Source of the DNA: Thermodesulfovibrio sp. | GTDB taxonomy: Bacteria; Nitrospirota; Thermodesulfovibrionia; Thermodesulfovibrionales; JdFR-85 | DNA length: 7,370 nucleotides | Reading direction: 5' to 3' | Assembly: GCA_027016675.1 (NCBI GenBank) | Contig: JALUSH010000243.1 | Coordinates: 1-7,370 of the forward strand | Shown here: positions 5,754 through 7,370 of the stretch, one piece after another | How positions within the stretch are numbered: position 1 is the first letter of the stretch | Layout: the number at the start of each line of letters is the position of its first letter | Program-made: the position numbers and the translations under genes | Notes under the pieces: model-generated | Told to the model about the DNA's origin: nothing | Database searches by the model: none | What the model saw: only the letters and a program-made list of their open reading frames with translations

Positions 5754-7370
5754 TTTCCCTTTTACTCTCCTTCAAAGGAAACTTCAAGGTTATTCTTGTA
5801 CCCACACCTGGTGCAGAACATATACTCAACAATCCATCAAATAACGATGCCCTTTCCTTCATACCTATAATACCAAGTCCTCTCCCATCAGGTGATACAT
5901 TGCTAAGGGTAGCCTCCACATCAAAACCCACTCCATCATCCTCGATCTCCACATTTATGAACTCCTCACTCCTCTTTAACAGGACAAACACATTTTCCGC
6001 ATGTGAATGTTTTGCCACATTCGAAACAGCCTCCTGTATGATCCTGAAAAGTGTGGTTTCGATCTGATGGTCCAGTCTTATATTTCCCTGTCCCCTTATC
6101 TCAAAGAAATAGTTTATTCCTTTGTCTTTCAAATTCTTTTCCAGAATCCATCTGATTGATGCCTCCAGACCAAGGTCATCCAGTATTGAGGGTCTGAGAT
6201 TCTGTATTATACCCTGTATCCCCTGATGTATGTTCACAAGAATCTCTCTCATCTCTTCAATCTTTTCAACATCAATCTTTTCTGGATAGAGTCTGCACAT
6301 GTCCATCTTCATCAGAAATGCAGAAATATCCTGGAGTGTTTCATCATGTAATTCTCGGGCAATTCTTCTTCTTTCCTCTTCCTGGGATGATATTACCTGC
6401 TTAAGCAGGGCTGATATCTTCTTCTGACTTTCCCTTAACTGTCTCGTCCTTTCCATTACGATATGTTCAAGCTCGATATTCTGTCTCTTTATCTTTTTCA
6501 GTGAATCATGGAGCCTCAATCTCATATTCTCAAAACTTCTGGCAAGAATACCTATTTCATCCTTACTGTTAATCTTAACAGGTAAGGAAAGATCACCTTC
6601 ACCTATTCTCCGTGTTGCATTTATTAATGTCTGTACGGGTTTTACTATGCTTCTACTCAGTCCAATAGCAAGAGTGAGGGCAGTAAGTATTGAAATAACC
6701 CCAAGGATCAAAAATCGCCTTTTCAACGTTGAAGCAGGAGCGAAGACTATCTCCTGGGGTTCTCTCAGCAGAACCCCCCATGATGCTGAAGAGAGAGGTG
6801 CAAAGGCCATAATATCGTTTGTTCTATCTCTGTCATGCCCCTCCTCAAGATGACATCTGTGACAGAAGCCTATGGAGGTCTTCTTGTTTATTGCAAGGGA
6901 ACTGAGAAATCTGTCATGATCACTACTTGTCAGTATTCTTGAGGGATTATTGGAGGATATGATTATACCATTGCTGTCCACCACCTCGACACATGTGTTC
7001 CTACCAAGGGGAATGGATTTCAGAATTCTTGTAATGATATAACTTGTGGGGTCCAGCATACCGCCCGCTACAGCTTTAATATTCCCTCTGAGATCCTTGA
7101 TAGGAACAAGAACAAAGATAACCTTTTTATTCAGAGGCTGAATGGTATAAACATCTGATATAACAGGTCTCTTTTCATTTATAACCCTGCTTATATAAGG
7201 GATGCTCAGGATATTAAATCTGAGGTCCTGCCTCTGTGGGTATGAGACAAGTATATTGCCATAGGTATCAAGAAGAAAAAGCCCCTCTGTGAATATAGAG
7301 TACTGATAGATGGATTTTAATATCTTCTTTTCCTTTGCAATTTCCCCCCTGTCTTTTAAATTTATCTCTT
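5746..7370 (-). CDS. Membrane sensor histidine kinase (Cache - HAMP - HisKA_3 - HATPase) with CxxCH motif; N-terminus beyond window
   Basis: The frame stays open to the right edge, giving 540 visible residues; the ATG at 7059 is internal. The visible N-terminal part, from the edge to about 6725, looks like a double-Cache (PDC) periplasmic sensor. It has LLDTYGNILVSYP near 7245-7285 and VEVVDSNGIIISSN near 6955-6995, then GFCHRCHLEEGH. The CxxCH occupies 6850-6864 and may hold a c-type haem or a metal. A transmembrane helix follows (about 6646-6720), then HAMP (about 6490-6645) and a coiled coil. The HisKA_3 dimerisation helix has RRIARELHDE (phospho-His codon 6346-6348). The HATPase domain has the N-box QEAVSNVAKH, DDGVGF and GRGLGIIGM. 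The kinase should phosphorylate the regulator encoded downstream, whose start it overlaps by 8 nt. A first transmembrane helix is expected outside the window. The signal sensed is inferred only. Confidence 0.93.
   Translation of the reverse strand, partial: EINLKDRGEIAKEKKILKSIYQYSIFTEGLFLLDTYGNILVSYPQRQDLRFNILSIPYISRVINEKRPVISDVYTIQPLNKKVIFVLVPIKDLRGNIKAVAGGMLDPTSYIITRILKSIPLGRNTCVEVVDSNGIIISSNNPSRILTSSDHDRFLSSLAINKKTSIGFCHRCHLEEGHDRDRTNDIMAFAPLSSASWGVLLREPQEIVFAPASTLKRRFLILGVISILTALTLAIGLSRSIVKPVQTLINATRRIGEGDLSLPVKINSKDEIGILARSFENMRLRLHDSLKKIKRQNIELEHIVMERTRQLRESQKKISALLKQVISSQEEERRRIARELHDETLQDISAFLMKMDMCRLYPEKIDVEKIEEMREILVNIHQGIQGIIQNLRPSILDDLGLEASIRWILEKNLKDKGINYFFEIRGQGNIRLDHQIETTLFRIIQEAVSNVAKHSHAENVFVLLKRSEEFINVEIEDDGVGFDVEATLSNVSPDGRGLGIIGMKERASLFDGLLSICSAPGVGTRITLKFPLKESKRENG

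Noticed and set aside
6647..6853. Open frame on the plus strand at 6647-6853
   Set aside because: It is antisense to the kinase transmembrane and Cache region, short and without a family signature.
7057..7059. ATG at 7059 as the start of the histidine kinase
   Set aside because: The frame continues without a stop to 7370 and encodes more Cache-domain sequence; starting here would cut the sensor domain.

Overview
The window holds six protein-coding genes on two convergent strands and no RNA genes, insertion sequences or CRISPR arrays that I can see. It is fairly A+T-rich (roughly 40% G+C by eye). It reads as a Gram-negative-type chromosome: cleaved signal peptides, SPOR domains, murein-trimming enzymes and a NarL-type two-component system. 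The style of the response regulator and kinase suggests Nitrospirota (Thermodesulfovibrio-like) or a deltaproteobacterial relative. That placement is an impression, not a demonstrated result.

Plus strand, 3-2512: two overlapping genes for consecutive steps of stem-peptide trimming. The first (5' end outside the window) is a YkuD-fold L,D-carboxypeptidase/transpeptidase with two NTF2-like domains, resembling Helicobacter Csd6 / Campylobacter Pgp2 (tetrapeptide to tripeptide). The second is an M99/M14-type zinc carboxypeptidase resembling Csd4 / Pgp1 (tripeptide to dipeptide). It carries the atypical Gln zinc ligand (QxxE) known from Csd4. In Helicobacter these enzymes are needed for helical cell shape.

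Minus strand, 2523-5017: two genes separated by 2 nt. Transcribed first is a secreted SPOR-TPR protein. The second is a SPOR domain joined through a Lys/Glu/Pro linker and a transmembrane helix to a bactofilin-like beta-helix. The two SPOR domains are clearly related to each other. The fusion could physically connect the peptidoglycan to a bactofilin polymer.

Minus strand, 5100-7370: a NarL/FixJ response regulator and a HisKA_3 sensor kinase (8-bp overlap, kinase N-terminus outside the window). The kinase has a periplasmic Cache-type sensor domain with a CxxCH motif, possibly a c-type haem site. Only 82 nt separate this pair from the SPOR-TPR gene on the same strand.

Taken together, the window looks like a cell-shape / envelope-remodelling locus. 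It combines peptidoglycan trimming enzymes, a membrane-spanning SPOR-bactofilin scaffold, a SPOR-TPR partner and, next door, a possibly redox-sensing two-component system. The functional link between these parts is inferred from gene neighbourhood and from the Helicobacter analogy.
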